Shown piece by piece: positions 22,301 through 30,601 of a stretch of DNA of 64,000 bases. The DNA is from Hoplostethus atlanticus. Lineage: Eukaryota; Chordata; Actinopteri; Trachichthyiformes; Trachichthyidae. The notes under the pieces are model-generated. The model was not told the origin of the DNA. It saw only the letters and a program-made list of their open reading frames with translations, and did not search any database. A program made the position numbers and the translations under genes. The stretch covers positions 859,501-923,500 of the forward strand of contig JAXDDX010000116.1 in the NCBI GenBank assembly GCA_034670405.1, given 5' to 3'. The first letter of the stretch is position 1, and the number at the start of each line of letters is the position of its first letter.

Positions 22301-23046
22301 GTGTCCAGCAGGAAGTGACCCGCCAGTCTCGGGCCTTCCTGTCATTTGAGCGCATGCCGGAGATCCAGCTCAGCCGGCAGCATTCGGACCATGCTAAACC
22401 CTGGCTCTGGTTTGCCACCGTCAAGTCCCTCATCGGCAAAGGGGTGATGCTCGCCGTGACCCAGGGCCGCGTGGTGACCAACGCCCTCAACATCGCCAAC
22501 GAGGACTGCATCAAAGTCGCCGCGGTCTTAAACAACGCATTTTATCTCGAAGACCTGCATTTCACAGTGGAAGGACGCGACACGCACTACTTCATCAAGA
22601 CCAGCCTGCCTGAGAATGACCTCAGCGCACTTCGGCTCACCTCGGGCCGGAAATCGCTGGAAAACGGCGTGAACGTTACGGTGTCCCAGTCCACAACGGT
22701 GGTGAACGGGCGAACGCGGCGCTTTGCGGACGTGGAGCTGCAGTACGGCGCCCTGGCACTCCACGTGCGCTACGGGATGACGCTGGACGAGGAGAAAGCG
22801 CGCATCCTGGAGCAGGCGAGACAGAGGGCGCTGTCGAGCGCCTGGGCCCGCGAGCAGCAGCGGGTGAGGGACGGGGAGGAAGGAGCTCGGCTCTGGACGG
22901 AGGGAGAGAAAAGGCAGCTGTTGAGCAGCGGGAAGGTTTTGGGTTACGACGGCTACTACGTGCTGTCTATAGAGCAGTACCCCGAGCTAGCCGACAGCGC
23001 CAACAACATCCAGTTCCTACGCCAGAGTGAGATAGGGAAGAGGTAA
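3501..23046 (+). CDS. tenm2: teneurin-2, C-terminal 15 exons (partial gene)
   Basis: Teneurins are large single-pass type II synaptic adhesion proteins. Their extracellular YD-repeat barrel binds latrophilins and other teneurins in trans. Fifteen exons with consensus GT-AG borders and compatible phases join into 1,010 codons plus a stop: 3501-3605, 4878-5008, 8006-8175, 9575-9701, 15176-15373, 15477-15536, 16361-16705, 17123-17367, 17632-17813, 17910-18112, 18449-18559, 18769-18911, 19083-19207, 20674-20804, 22291-23046. Full teneurins are about 2,700-2,800 residues, so roughly the last 37% is present and the 5' exons lie outside the window. YD repeats fill exons 4-10, the RHS-core signature spans exons 12-13, and exon 15 carries the toxin-like and TCAP regions. 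Paralogue choice rests on exon 7 and exon 15 residues and the C-terminal ending QSEIGKR, which fit teneurin-2 better than teneurin-1, -3 or -4 as I remember them. No frameshift or stop interrupts the frame. With a teleost genome duplication this could be one of two tenm2 copies. Confidence 0.93.
3606..4877 (+). other. tenm2 intron 1 of window
   Basis: 1.27 kb. The first 150 bp (GTAATCC ... GTTACTG motifs) resemble a common fish dispersed AT-rich repeat. I see no coding sequence or clear element in the rest. Confidence 0.6.
4878..5008 (+). CDS. tenm2: tenm2 exon 2 of window
   Basis: Acceptor CTGCCAG and donor GTGAGT frame 131 nt. Two bases complete the split Gly codon and 43 codons follow, ending in phase 0. 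The product includes [20 protein letters not shown] and FGRKLR, a strongly conserved teneurin block. NMT is a potential N-glycosylation site. Confidence 0.92.
5009..8005 (+). other. tenm2 intron 2 of window
   Basis: 3.0 kb. It holds a piece of the dispersed 'ATATTGGC' repeat at about 5095-5190, (GT)n tracts at about 5787-5807 and 5845-5866, and an interrupted T/C-rich stretch at about 7330-7450. Nothing else is recognisable. Confidence 0.6.
8006..8175 (+). CDS. tenm2: tenm2 exon 3 of window
   Basis: The acceptor is CCCTCCAG and the donor GTGAGC. The exon holds 56 codons plus two bases, beginning [13 protein letters not shown] and containing [14 protein letters not shown], a YD-shell strand set. 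It ends in the NLTYS region, which has a potential N-glycosylation site. The two trailing bases are completed by the first base of exon 4. Confidence 0.93.
8176..9574 (+). other. tenm2 intron 3 of window
   Basis: 1.4 kb, unremarkable until its end, where (GT)22 occupies 9525-9568 and abuts the exon 4 acceptor. Confidence 0.6.
9525..9568 (+). promoter_or_regulatory. (GT)22 tract replacing the polypyrimidine tract of exon 4
   Basis: Twenty-two uninterrupted GT units end 6 nt before the first base of exon 4 (TCATAG between). UG repeats beside a 3' splice site bind CELF-family proteins and TDP-43 in other vertebrate genes such as CFTR exon 9. A role here is inferred. Confidence 0.6.
9575..9701 (+). 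CDS. tenm2: tenm2 exon 4 of window, flanked by GT and CA repeats
   Basis: One base completes the split Ser codon and 42 codons follow, ending phase 0 at YLDK before GTAGGG. It contains YD repeats ([15 protein letters not shown] and TWSYTYLDK). The acceptor is TCATAG directly after (GT)22, so there is no normal polypyrimidine tract. A (CA)n run starts about 27 nt after the exon. At 127 nt, skipping this exon would shift the frame. Confidence 0.92.
9728..9758. repeat. (CA)n tract just after exon 4
   Basis: About 10 CA units, one interruption, then four more, starting 27 nt past the exon 4 donor. It is complementary to the (GT)22 tract on the other side of the exon. Confidence 0.9.
10200..10450. 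repeat. polypurine tract with a duplicated unit of about 88 bp
   Basis: A strongly purine-biased stretch (GGAGAGGAGA runs). The motif GTTAAAA(A)GGAATG ... CTCCCTTAG(T/C)CTCTTAAGGAGGA occurs at about 10296 and again at about 10384. Confidence 0.7.
13311..13391. repeat. (CA)n then (AT)n microsatellites
   Basis: About 22 CA units (13311-13354) are followed by an (AT)n run at about 13371-13390. Confidence 0.95.
13528..13585. repeat. inverted repeat, 21-bp arms, 16-nt loop
   Basis: The left arm 13528-13548 (CACATATAGGTTTTGGATAA...) and right arm 13565-13585 (ATTATCCGAAACCTATATGT...) are reverse complements with one mismatch. It could be the remains of a miniature inverted-repeat element. It lies about 85 bp before the minisatellite. 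Confidence 0.85.
13670..14387. repeat. 55-bp minisatellite, 13 copies
   Basis: Units begin GGAAGTAATCCCACTA and end TTACTTTCTCTGGGT. The spacing is 55 bp throughout except for three single-base insertions (near 13930, 13957 and 14372). Copies differ mainly at C/T in CTA(C/T)TTTGATG and G/T in CTG(G/T)GT. A decayed half-unit precedes the array at about 13641. Two units share the same inserted A (GTTAACTTTC), so part of the array was probably copied as a multi-unit block. Confidence 0.95.
14775..14941. repeat. intronic block copy B (paired with 3121-3296)
   Basis: Near-identical in its centre to the block before exon 1 (see 3121-3296), about 235 bp before exon 5. Both copies follow a CA-rich stretch and lead into a CT-rich one in the same orientation. 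Confidence 0.85.
15176..15373 (+). CDS. tenm2: tenm2 exon 5 of window
   Basis: The exon is 198 nt (66 codons), phase 0 at both ends, with acceptor CTGCCAG and donor GTGTGT. It encodes [16 protein letters not shown] and GYYRNIY with the YD-type motif [17 protein letters not shown] is a potential N-glycosylation site. It could be skipped without a frame change, although the fold would suffer. Confidence 0.93.
15477..15536 (+). CDS. tenm2: tenm2 exon 6 of window (20-codon microexon-like)
   Basis: This short exon has 60 nt (20 codons), phase 0 at both ends, between acceptor CCCACCAG and donor GTATAA. It encodes [20 protein letters not shown]. The preceding intron is only 103 bp. The sequence fits the continuous YD shell of other teneurins. 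Confidence 0.92.
15537..16360 (+). other. tenm2 intron 6 of window with a dispersed repeat copy
   Basis: 0.8 kb. From about 15988 (GGGTTAGACTGATATTTTGG) to about 16250 it is a copy of the AT-rich dispersed family also seen at 5095, 19255, 33180 and 52170. GCATAGCAAC(A/G)A(G/C)AATGATGTA occurs twice near 15755 and 15783. Confidence 0.55.
16361..16705 (+). CDS. tenm2: tenm2 exon 7 of window (YD repeats)
   Basis: The exon holds 115 codons, phase 0 at both ends, with acceptor TCATCAG and donor GTAAGA. It encodes YD-shell repeats including [33 protein letters not shown] and [16 protein letters not shown], then [20 protein letters not shown]. This is one of the exons with the clearest teneurin-2 fit. 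A decayed copy of its 3' part lies in the next intron (16806-16878). Confidence 0.95.
16806..16878 (+). pseudogene. decayed copy of tenm2 exon 7 (3' part) in intron 7
   Basis: Aligned without gaps to the exon 7 stretch starting near 16622, I count about 51 identical bases of 69. The translation in the exon's frame keeps I-D-L, F-D, K-V-E-Q and later K, V and Y in register and has no stop for about 30 codons. No acceptor AG stands at its left edge, so it is unlikely to be used as an exon. It starts about 100 nt past the exon 7 donor. Confidence 0.75.
17123..17367 (+). CDS. tenm2: tenm2 exon 8 of window (YD repeats)
   Basis: The acceptor is CCATCTCAG and the donor GTAGGG. It has 81 codons plus two bases of an Arg codon. 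It encodes two YD repeats ([15 protein letters not shown] and [15 protein letters not shown]), a YWITIQ segment and NTT, a potential N-glycosylation site. Confidence 0.95.
17632..17813 (+). CDS. tenm2: tenm2 exon 9 of window (YD repeats)
   Basis: One base completes Arg, 60 codons follow, and one base of a Gly codon ends the exon before GTGGGA. It contains [33 protein letters not shown] and [10 protein letters not shown], the densest YD/RHS repeat run. The following intron is only 96 bp and open in frame, so reading frame alone cannot prove it is spliced. Conservation of the joined protein does. Confidence 0.94.
17814..17909 (+). other. tenm2 intron 9 of window, 96 bp and open in frame
   Basis: The intron has GTGGGA and CTCCAG ends, a length divisible by three and no in-frame stop. 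Retention would add 32 residues without breaking the protein. Other teneurins join directly here, so splicing is expected. Confidence 0.8.
17910..18112 (+). CDS. tenm2: tenm2 exon 10 of window (YD repeats)
   Basis: The acceptor is TTCCTCCAG. Two bases complete Gly and 67 codons follow, ending phase 0 before GTAGCT. It encodes [15 protein letters not shown], the [11 protein letters not shown] block and [15 protein letters not shown], which has a glycosylation sequon. This closes the YD shell in teneurins. Confidence 0.95.
18322..18366 (+). pseudogene. decayed copy of tenm2 exon 11 (5' part) in intron 10
   Basis: Gap-free alignment to 18449-18493 gives about 30 identical bases of 44. In frame it reads G-x-L then I-x-S-G-E-E-L and then a stop, against the exon's GHL...ISSGEEF. 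It lies 82 nt before the real exon. Confidence 0.55.
18449..18559 (+). CDS. tenm2: tenm2 exon 11 of window
   Basis: The exon holds 37 codons, phase 0 at both ends, with acceptor TGTACAG and donor GTAGGA. It encodes [20 protein letters not shown] and [12 protein letters not shown] perfect palindrome begins 12 nt past its donor, and a decayed partial copy of this exon lies about 120 nt upstream. Confidence 0.94.
18572..18651. repeat. perfect palindrome, 38-bp arms, 4-nt loop
   Basis: Arm 18572-18609 is the exact reverse complement of 18614-18651, with ACAC between. The arms contain (GT)n plus unique sequence (GGCTAAAGATGAGCGAGTAT). The hairpin starts 12 nt past the exon 11 donor and occupies more than a third of a 209-bp intron. 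Confidence 0.95.
18704..18768 (+). pseudogene. decoy partial copy of tenm2 exon 12 with its own acceptor
   Basis: CCCCCTCAG is followed by sequence whose frame reads V-Q-Y-T, four residues, V-Y-F-D, exactly the spacing of the real exon 12 start ([12 protein letters not shown]). The 11-base string GTGTATTTTGA is identical. It runs directly into the true acceptor. Use of the decoy acceptor would add 65 nt and shift the frame. Confidence 0.65.
18769..18911 (+). CDS. tenm2: tenm2 exon 12 of window (RHS-core signature, first part)
   Basis: The acceptor is GTGTCTGCAG and the donor GTAGGC. It has 47 codons plus two bases. It encodes [37 protein letters not shown] and YDIPAGR. This is the teneurin form of the conserved G-x-Y-D-P...R-x-Y-D...G-R-W RHS-core ending shared with bacterial Rhs proteins. 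A near-copy of its 5' end sits directly upstream behind its own acceptor. Confidence 0.94.
19083..19207 (+). CDS. tenm2: tenm2 exon 13 of window (RHS-core end)
   Basis: One base completes Arg of the GRWTTPD RHS-core signature. Forty-one codons and one base of the next Asp codon follow. The acceptor is GTCATTAAG, with a weak pyrimidine tract, and the donor is GTAGGA. It encodes [15 protein letters not shown] and [19 protein letters not shown]. Two decayed copies of its 3' third lie in the following intron. Confidence 0.91.
19255..19690 (-). mobile_element. dispersed AT-rich repeat family, copy in intron 13
   Basis: It ends ATATCGGCAAACCAATATAT...TTTTAACCC, the reverse complement of the GGGTTAGAC...TTTGGTTTAC start seen at 15988. 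Shares AATAAATATGTAA(C/T)...CAAACTGCATCAT with 52755. Confidence 0.5.
19722..19768 (+). pseudogene. decayed copy of tenm2 exon 13 (3' part), copy 1
   Basis: The first 18 bases (AACAACCCTGTCAGCAAG) are identical to 19162-19179. The following GAATAC(G/A)TCAC is also shared, giving about 36 of 44 compared bases identical. It encodes N-N-P-V-S-K as in the exon, but the donor GT is lost (CAGTAA). Confidence 0.85.
19834..19866 (+). pseudogene. decayed copy of tenm2 exon 13 (3' part), copy 2
   Basis: Codon-aligned to exon 13 it keeps N, V-S, H-Q and K ([11 protein letters not shown]), about 25 of 33 bases. It lies about 70 nt after copy 1. Confidence 0.6.
20674..20804 (+). CDS. tenm2: tenm2 exon 14 of window
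   Basis: The acceptor is TGTCTTTAG and the donor GTATGT. Two bases complete Asp and 43 codons follow, ending phase 0. It encodes [17 protein letters not shown] and [20 protein letters not shown], the linker between the RHS core and the C-terminal toxin-like region, as in teneurin-2. Confidence 0.93.
20805..22290 (+). other. tenm2 intron 14 of window
   Basis: 1.49 kb. Apart from the short exon 14 ghost it is AT-rich, then strongly purine-rich (GAGAAAGA runs, about 21240-21600). Nothing coding is visible. Confidence 0.6.
20852..20876 (+). pseudogene. possible decayed copy of tenm2 exon 14 fragment
   Basis: 18 of 24 bases match the exon's SLEMKKSQ codons and the frame reads S-L-E-I-K-N-S-H then a stop. 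It lies 47 nt past the exon 14 donor. It is short, so chance similarity cannot be excluded alone; it gains weight from the other exon ghosts. Confidence 0.4.
22291..23046 (+). CDS. tenm2: tenm2 last exon: GHH toxin-like domain and TCAP, stop TAA
   Basis: The terminal exon has 251 codons and a TAA stop at 23044-23046, with acceptor CTCCACCAG. It encodes [34 protein letters not shown] and [10 protein letters not shown], the teneurin GHH (nuclease-toxin-like) fold, which in teneurins acts in adhesion rather than as a known nuclease. [13 protein letters not shown] and [16 protein letters not shown] follow. The C terminus is the TCAP segment. The exon is strikingly GC-rich (many CGC and GCG codons) compared with the AT-rich introns around it. 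One N-glycosylation sequon (NVT) is present. Confidence 0.96.
   Translation, partial: SISGVQQEVTRQSRAFLSFERMPEIQLSRQHSDHAKPWLWFATVKSLIGKGVMLAVTQGRVVTNALNIANEDCIKVAAVLNNAFYLEDLHFTVEGRDTHYFIKTSLPENDLSALRLTSGRKSLENGVNVTVSQSTTVVNGRTRRFADVELQYGALALHVRYGMTLDEEKARILEQARQRALSSAWAREQQRVRDGEEGARLWTEGEKRQLLSSGKVLGYDGYYVLSIEQYPELADSANNIQFLRQSEIGKR
22915..23043 (+). other. teneurin C-terminal associated peptide (TCAP-2-like) segment
   Basis: The last 43 codons follow a Lys-Arg pair (EGEKR) and run to the C-terminal GKR. In other vertebrates, soluble TCAP peptides of about 40-41 residues correspond to this region and are reported to act on latrophilin and stress pathways. Residues such as [19 protein letters not shown] fit the TCAP-2 type. 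Release at the dibasic site is inferred from family knowledge, not shown by the sequence. Confidence 0.8.
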
Positions 23047-24717
23047 CACGGCATTGGCGACAGCAAACACTAAATTTCCGCTCCCTGATGACTGTCAAAG
23101 GCTACCAAAAGTTTCGGTTTCACACAAAATGGTTGTCAAAGAGACTGGATTGACTTGAGTCTAAAAAGGCCACTGAAGAGACTGCCTATGTTTGCAATTT
23201 TGTTTAATTCCCAGGATGATAAAGTAGAATTCATAGACGGATATAGATGGATGGTGTAACAATCATTGCAAAGCAACCGACCATGAGCGCTCTTAACATT
23301 ATAAACTACATGAGCCTGCAAAGGAGTTTGGAGTCGCCCGACCCATGCCTTTTCTTTCTTTCTTCCCCGTCCAGGCTTCAAACAATCTGCACGCATGCCC
23401 CTCCCCCACTCTATGGTAGGTGGGGCTTAGCTTAGTGCTACGTCTTGTGCTATCTAGCTGTACAACAGTGGGATGTAGAAACTTGTTCGAATAACCAATT
23501 GACCAACTGCAGAACCGTCCCAACCGGATGACCCCTCTAGGATTTAGATCTCGATGGTCCTATACTGTCAGACCACTCAACGTAGTAAATGTCATAAGGA
23601 TCCCAAACAAATTCTCGGCCCCAGGTTTCATCTCTCTGTGGGTGCAAATGTGACCCGCAGCTCCAGGTTTTAGATCTCTATGGGCCATGTATGGATGGAT
23701 GTCTATCGTTTTTAAAAACCATTGAATGGAACTGTTGTGGAACTGTTGTAGACTCTCTCCAAGAGAGACAGACACACAAAAGACTGCAGTTTGTACAATG
23801 AAAAATAAGACTTTGATTTTCCGTTCGGATTTTTTTGTTTGTTTTATATATAAAATTCCTGGAATTGCTTCAGACAAAAATGGGGATATTAAAAAACAAA
23901 AAAAGTGTTTACATACTATTACCTATACCACTATTACTACTATTACTACTACAACAGCACCAGAATGGACAATTGAACTGAACAAAAACTTTTTTTCTGA
24001 GTTGTTGTTTTAGGGACGGGGGGCGGGGGGGGGGGGGGGGGGGGGGGTTCTTACAAAAATGCTGATGTCTATAATCTGTTTGGTCAGTTCTGATGACGAA
24101 ACCACTTCCCCATAACTCCCATGCTTCTACAAGGTCTATACATTTTTCAAGTCTTGACAGCAACAACAAATCAATCAAGTTTCCTTGACAGCAGTGCGGA
24201 CGGAAGTTGGGCAACCCACAGGACCAGCATTGGGACCACAGCTGTTTATTATATTACATGGATGTATTCTTTCTGGACCAAGTGGGCTCACTGGTCCTGT
24301 AAGCCACTGGTTTCTAGTCAGCCCAGGAGTCGTTCACTTCTGCAAAATGTGACTCAGCTTTGTAATGCATAGACCTTGTGCTTTTAAAATCGGTCAAAAG
24401 GTAGTAGTATTGCTTGCCATAGAAACATGTCGTCATGGCTTTTGGGGAGCAGGGTTGCCGTGAGTAGTGACTTAATCGTTGCTTCTCGCCTCGTTTTTGC
24501 TCGTTTCTCCTTAAAGGGACAGCGCATCGCCATCAGTGACTTTAACGAGTAACAGTAATAGATCAAAAATTGATGTGGATGTTTTCTCATTGATTGTGGG
24601 TCTCTACTCTTCTAGAGGAGTTTTCTTTGTGTGTATGTGTGTGTGTACAAGGGAATTCTGGAGTGAAGGAATGTTTAATCATTTTAAAAAGGAAAGAACG
24701 GAAAACTTTACGGAGAG

Positions 24718-24723
24718 AATAAA
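24718..24723 (+). terminator. candidate polyadenylation signal 1 for tenm2
   Basis: AATAAA lies 1.67 kb after the stop, in T-rich surroundings (a poly-T run at about 24742-24751 lies downstream). Use is not proven. Confidence 0.5.
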
Positions 24724-24881
24724 ATCATATCCTACCAATCTTTTTTTTTTTCAAAGACAGTTGACAATGTTTAATGGATTTATCTCTTTTTTTTATTTTG
24801 AAGGTTGAGAAATTCCACTTATCCGTACATCGATATTAGTCTCAGAGAAAGTAATTTATGTACAGTGTTTCTACGGTAAAG

Positions 24882-24887
24882 AATAAA
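24882..24887 (+). terminator. candidate polyadenylation signal 2 for tenm2
   Basis: AATAAA is followed within 40 nt by T/G-rich sequence (TTTTTACTCTTTGTTGTG), a reasonable downstream element. This makes it the more convincing distal poly(A) site. Confidence 0.55.
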
Positions 24888-24905
24888 ATCCTTAAAACCA
24901 TTGAA

Positions 24906-25282
24906 GGGTTTTTACTCTTTGTTGTGCACATATTTTTCTTTATTCTCTCAATAGTGTTTTATTCAATGTCATGCAATGTTCTGAAGTTTAAAAGGTCCCG
25001 TATTATGGGAAACCAGTTTTGCCTAATGTTGGTGTGGATTCAGCGGTGTTATTAATGTGTAACTGGACCTAGGCTAATGTACCTTTCTTTGCTGTTCTAA
25101 GTAAGGTTAGGTTCTCATAAAATGAGAAATTGGCAAACTATGTCTACCGCCATGAATTTGGACTGATTTACGAGCTGTACAAACTCAACATGTTGGCCAA
25201 ATAGGGTCTGTCTGATTCAGCAGCCATTGCTGACTTGCTATCTAGTTCATTCAATTGTGTCATGTAAAAACTGGAAATGACA
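24906..25282. other. short unassigned stretch after tenm2
   Basis: About 380 bp of AT-rich sequence between the inferred poly(A) site and the Tc1 remnant. No feature recognised. Confidence 0.5.
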
Positions 25283-26721
<1,439 letters not shown>

Positions 26722-27599
26722 CAGAACTTATTAAATTCCATAATGCAGCTTAAATGTTAAAATACAAGCGCCTTATGAGTCTAGTTCATCAAGTGGGGCT
26801 GCGACAGACGAGACTGGCCCCTCCCCCTTCACTGAGTCACTGTAGAGTCACCCCAATGAAGTTTTGGAGTTGGTAGCTACACTGGCGGGAACATTTTCTC
26901 CAAGCACAGGAAGTGATGAATTGAAACTTACGAGCTGAACGCACGCGGCTCTGGAAGAGCAGTGATCGAGCTAGCTAGCGCCTCGGCTATTGCTACAGAA
27001 AGTTAAGGGTAGTGAAGTTTTCAAAAATAGCGGTTACCTGTCGCTGCCACTTGGGGCCGCCACCGACTAAATTCGTTCACATAAAACCAGTGCAGGTTTT
27101 AGTGAAGCACTGAATAAACAAATCATTCACATCTGTACTGTCTTTTGACCAAAAGGTGGCACTGCCTCAGAGGCTAATAATATAGCTTTCAGTCTCTAAA
27201 ATAATGCTCTCCTCTACTTGCAGTGATGCTTTTTGCACGCTGATATGACATGTCGCTGATAACCGCTGTATTCAAACTGAACTCAGTGGACAGTTTGGTC
27301 CCAATGAAATGAAAGAATACAATTAAATATATTTTAGGTTAGGGTTGGTCATTAAATACTATTTTGCGGGAATTTCTCAGCCAAGACAGCCAAATCTTTC
27401 TAAGGCGGCCCACCTTGCCTATAAAACACTGGCATTAAGGAGAAAGATAGCTATGGGGACAAATGACTGTCTTGCTCTATCACTCCTCGTGTACAGAGTC
27501 CAACCACAGACACTGAACCCCACTGGTTGGAAGCACTGATCTGCACAGTTCATCTCCTACAATATCTACTTGACAGTGACACGCGATGGAAACTGACAA

Positions 27600-27740
27600 G
27601 TAAACCTGGCCATATTAAATGTGCCGTTTCTGGTTGTCAGTCAGCATTCAGTCATTGCATGGCCTTCCTAAAGATGAAGAAAGCTGTAATGAGTGGCTGA
27701 AATGTATTTTCCAACCATGTTCCAGCTGAAGTCAGCCTGC
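27600..27740 (+). pseudogene. THAP-type zinc finger fragment, frameshifted
   Basis: In one frame KCAVSGCQSAFSHC, and one frameshift later GLPKDEESCNEWLKCIF, match the C-x(2-4)-C start and the P-K-D-E...W-L-K core of the THAP DNA-binding domain. THAP domains occur in host THAP proteins and P-element-like transposases. No transposase body is visible beside it, so its origin is open. Confidence 0.6.
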
Positions 27741-30214
27741 ACATAATAAAAAAAACAATACATCGTGCAGCCCTGGTGATTACCAAACCTTGAATTCCAG
27801 TTTCACCTAACCATGACCAGTTAAATATCACATGGTAAAAACAGGAAACAAGAAAGCTTTAACTTTCCACACAGTGTGAAGTGGATCTAATGACAGTGTA
27901 ATTGTAATTTTATAAGACACCTGAAAAACTGGAATGATTCTTTAAACAGCTCAGTCAGACAGCTCACGTATTGAATATTATTTTCATTGAGACGCAGATT
28001 TTATTTTGGCATCCAGGCTCTACTTCGAAGTGTTATTGAAGGCCAGCCAAAAGCGAGAGCGGGGAGAGATCAATAGCACGAGGAACCATGAAGAAACAGA
28101 ACCCACAGGTGGATGCAGGGTGGTGGTGGGGTGAGAGATGCATAAGCAGCAGCAGAGAATGATCAAGTGAGTTTGACAGCTTAAATAGACTGCCCAAATG
28201 ACGACGGCAATACGACACATCAGCTGATCTGGACTGTCGCACCATTCCACTTGTCTGCCCGAACTAGCTTCACAGGCTTCACTTCATTAATAGAAGTGTG
28301 CAAGTTCACCAGACATATTCCAATAGCCATCTCTCACATACAGGGGGGGAAGATGGATTACTCTATTCTCGTTACTGTAATAGAGTAGACTTGCACTTGC
28401 ACTTTTGTATTTTTTAAGTCTGTCATTTTAGTTTTACTTGAATATGTTTTGACTTAAGTATTGCTCTATTTTAAATTGCATCGATTACAGGCTACAAATT
28501 TTGTATGCTCTTTTTTTAACATAGACTTTAAGCCATACATTTCAGAAGAATTTTACAATGCTCATCATAATGAGAATGAACTCCTCTTGTCCATTATCAC
28601 TATAAAGATCACAACATTATTGTGTGATCTTGTCTGTTATTTTAAATTAACTCGGTAACTTCTTATGAGTTTTTATTTTAAATCAAGTAGATTTTTACAG
28701 TAATTTTACTTCTGCTAACACTGCTTCTACTTAAGTAGGAAATGTTGGTACCCTTTCCACATCTAGCATAGAAGCAGCCTATGGGTCTGTCACAGCCATA
28801 TCTGAGCAACTGGAACAAAAACACCAAATCAAAAAAGTAAGCCGCCACCAGCTTCAGATTGCAACCTTCTGTTCAAAACCACGGTCTACCGAGACACATT
28901 AAACACTTTCTGCATCACTGGACCACACTACATTTTGATTTTGGCCGCTAAATAAAGAACGAGAGGCAGAGAGTACACAAATGCAGGGAGTCGGTAGAAT
29001 CGAATCATACGCTACATTAGCCAAGGCACTGCTGAGGGAAGAACAGAGTAGAAATGACAAAGCACTACCGAGGGGTAAAACCTGGGACAGGCAGAAAAAG
29101 ACAGAGATGGAAACAGAGAAGTGGAAAGCGTGAGAGTGAAAGAGAGTTTAACATCCTTTCATTGACCAAATACAGGAGATGTACAAAGCCACCGCCAGTT
29201 TCCTCTCAATTTAGACAATCAGCAAGTTGAAGACCAGAGCAAAAAAATACACAACAAAATAAAAGCAAAGAAAATATTATAAAAGCCTGTGTTCTCAAAT
29301 ATGAGGAGATATCTCATTCAGGCAAAATCCAGTTTTATCCTGGCTCTTACACATCTCAAATACATCCTTACATTGGTCTGATTCTACCATGTGTTTCCTA
29401 CTCAAATAAATGGTTGTCTTTCTTTGACCTAGGAGGAAGTTAATCAAATGAAGGAATGGGAATGACAAAACATTACCAATGGGTAAGAAAGGGCAGAGAG
29501 AGAACAGATTCTTTACAGTCCCATGTCATATTTGTGGTCATGACATATACATCTAATCAATGATTAGTTTATTTGAATGTGATTTCAGCTCTCTGGCTCC
29601 TTGGTTGATCAGTTTCCTTCATCTCTTCTATGGAGAATACACTAACATTAGGCTACTTGGCTTGCTAGCTAATGTTAGCTAATGCTAGCAATTAAACTGC
29701 AGATGTAGCTTAGGGTGACCAGACATCCCTTTTTCCCCATGGACGTCAAAAACCTATGCCTTCAAAAAGTGTCTTCTCTGACAGCCATCAAAATGTACTC
29801 TGCCCATCTGTCAAGCCAACATGGCTCTGTCAAAAAAAGGTAAGTGCCATTTAAATTAAAAATTCCCCTGGCATTAATGTGGCTTATAGCATATTACATA
29901 GTGCTGGGCAGTTTGGGTCTTTTTGGTGAGTCATCCATTTCGTACCAGTAACTCAAAATAAATCTAACTGCTGTCAGACTCATTGAGCTTTGATGGGAAA
30001 CTCTGAGTAGGTTCGATTCCACTTGTACCAGTATGTACCACTGCAGACTGTTTCCGAACTCGAGAATGATTCATTCGAATGATTTATTTGTTCTTTTTCG
30101 GCCAACTAGTGAAAAAAATATGTTTATTTATGCAGAGAAAGTTGAGCTCCATGCTCTTTTCCAGCACCTCCCATCTTCATATTCATACAGTCACACCACA
30201 GTCTTCTACAACAG

Positions 30215-30372
30215 CAGTTGGGGGTTCAGTGCCCTGCTCAAGAGCACCTTGACAGTAGGAGTTGAAAGAGAGGAGATTGTTACTCATTCACTTTCCCCAC
30301 TCGGCCCACGGATTCAAACTAGCGACCTCCACACACAGGCCTGCTTTTCTAACATCTAGGCTACCACCGCTC
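30215..30372 (-). mobile_element. tRNA-derived SINE, minus strand
   Basis: The minus strand begins GCGGTGGTAGCCTAGATG (A-box-like) and has GGTCGCTAGTTTGAATCC (B box) at tRNA spacing. The plus-strand form GTGCCCTGCTCAAGAGCACC...ATTCAAACTAGCGACCT is a layout typical of fish SINEs. Confidence 0.6.
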
Positions 30373-30550
30373 TCAATGCAACAGGAGAAACAGCAAGAGA
30401 GAGAGATGAAGAGAGTTAAGCGCTGCACAAATGACCCAATGCGCATCAGAGCCTGGATGAAAGGAAATCCTAGTCGACGTAACCTAAATGACTAGTCAGT
30501 GTGATGTAGCCGAGATAGGGCCGAGGGGAAGAAAGAGTTGAAAAGTCTTA

Positions 30551-30552
<2 letters not shown>

Positions 30553-30600
<48 letters not shown>
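30553..30600. repeat. (CT)n microsatellite, about 23 units
   Basis: An uninterrupted CT tract. It underlies a low-complexity open frame on the minus strand. Confidence 0.95.

Positions 30601-30601
<1 letters not shown>

Larger units (their letters stand above)
23047..24905 (+). other. tenm2: tenm2 3' UTR (inferred)
   Basis: No exon-like sequence follows the stop. About 1.9 kb of AT-rich DNA runs to two AATAAA hexamers at 24718-24723 and 24882-24887. It contains a (CTA/CTT)n stretch near 23925-23955 and an unusual run of 23 consecutive G at 24025-24047, preceded by six G. The true 3' end is inferred from the hexamers only. Confidence 0.6.
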
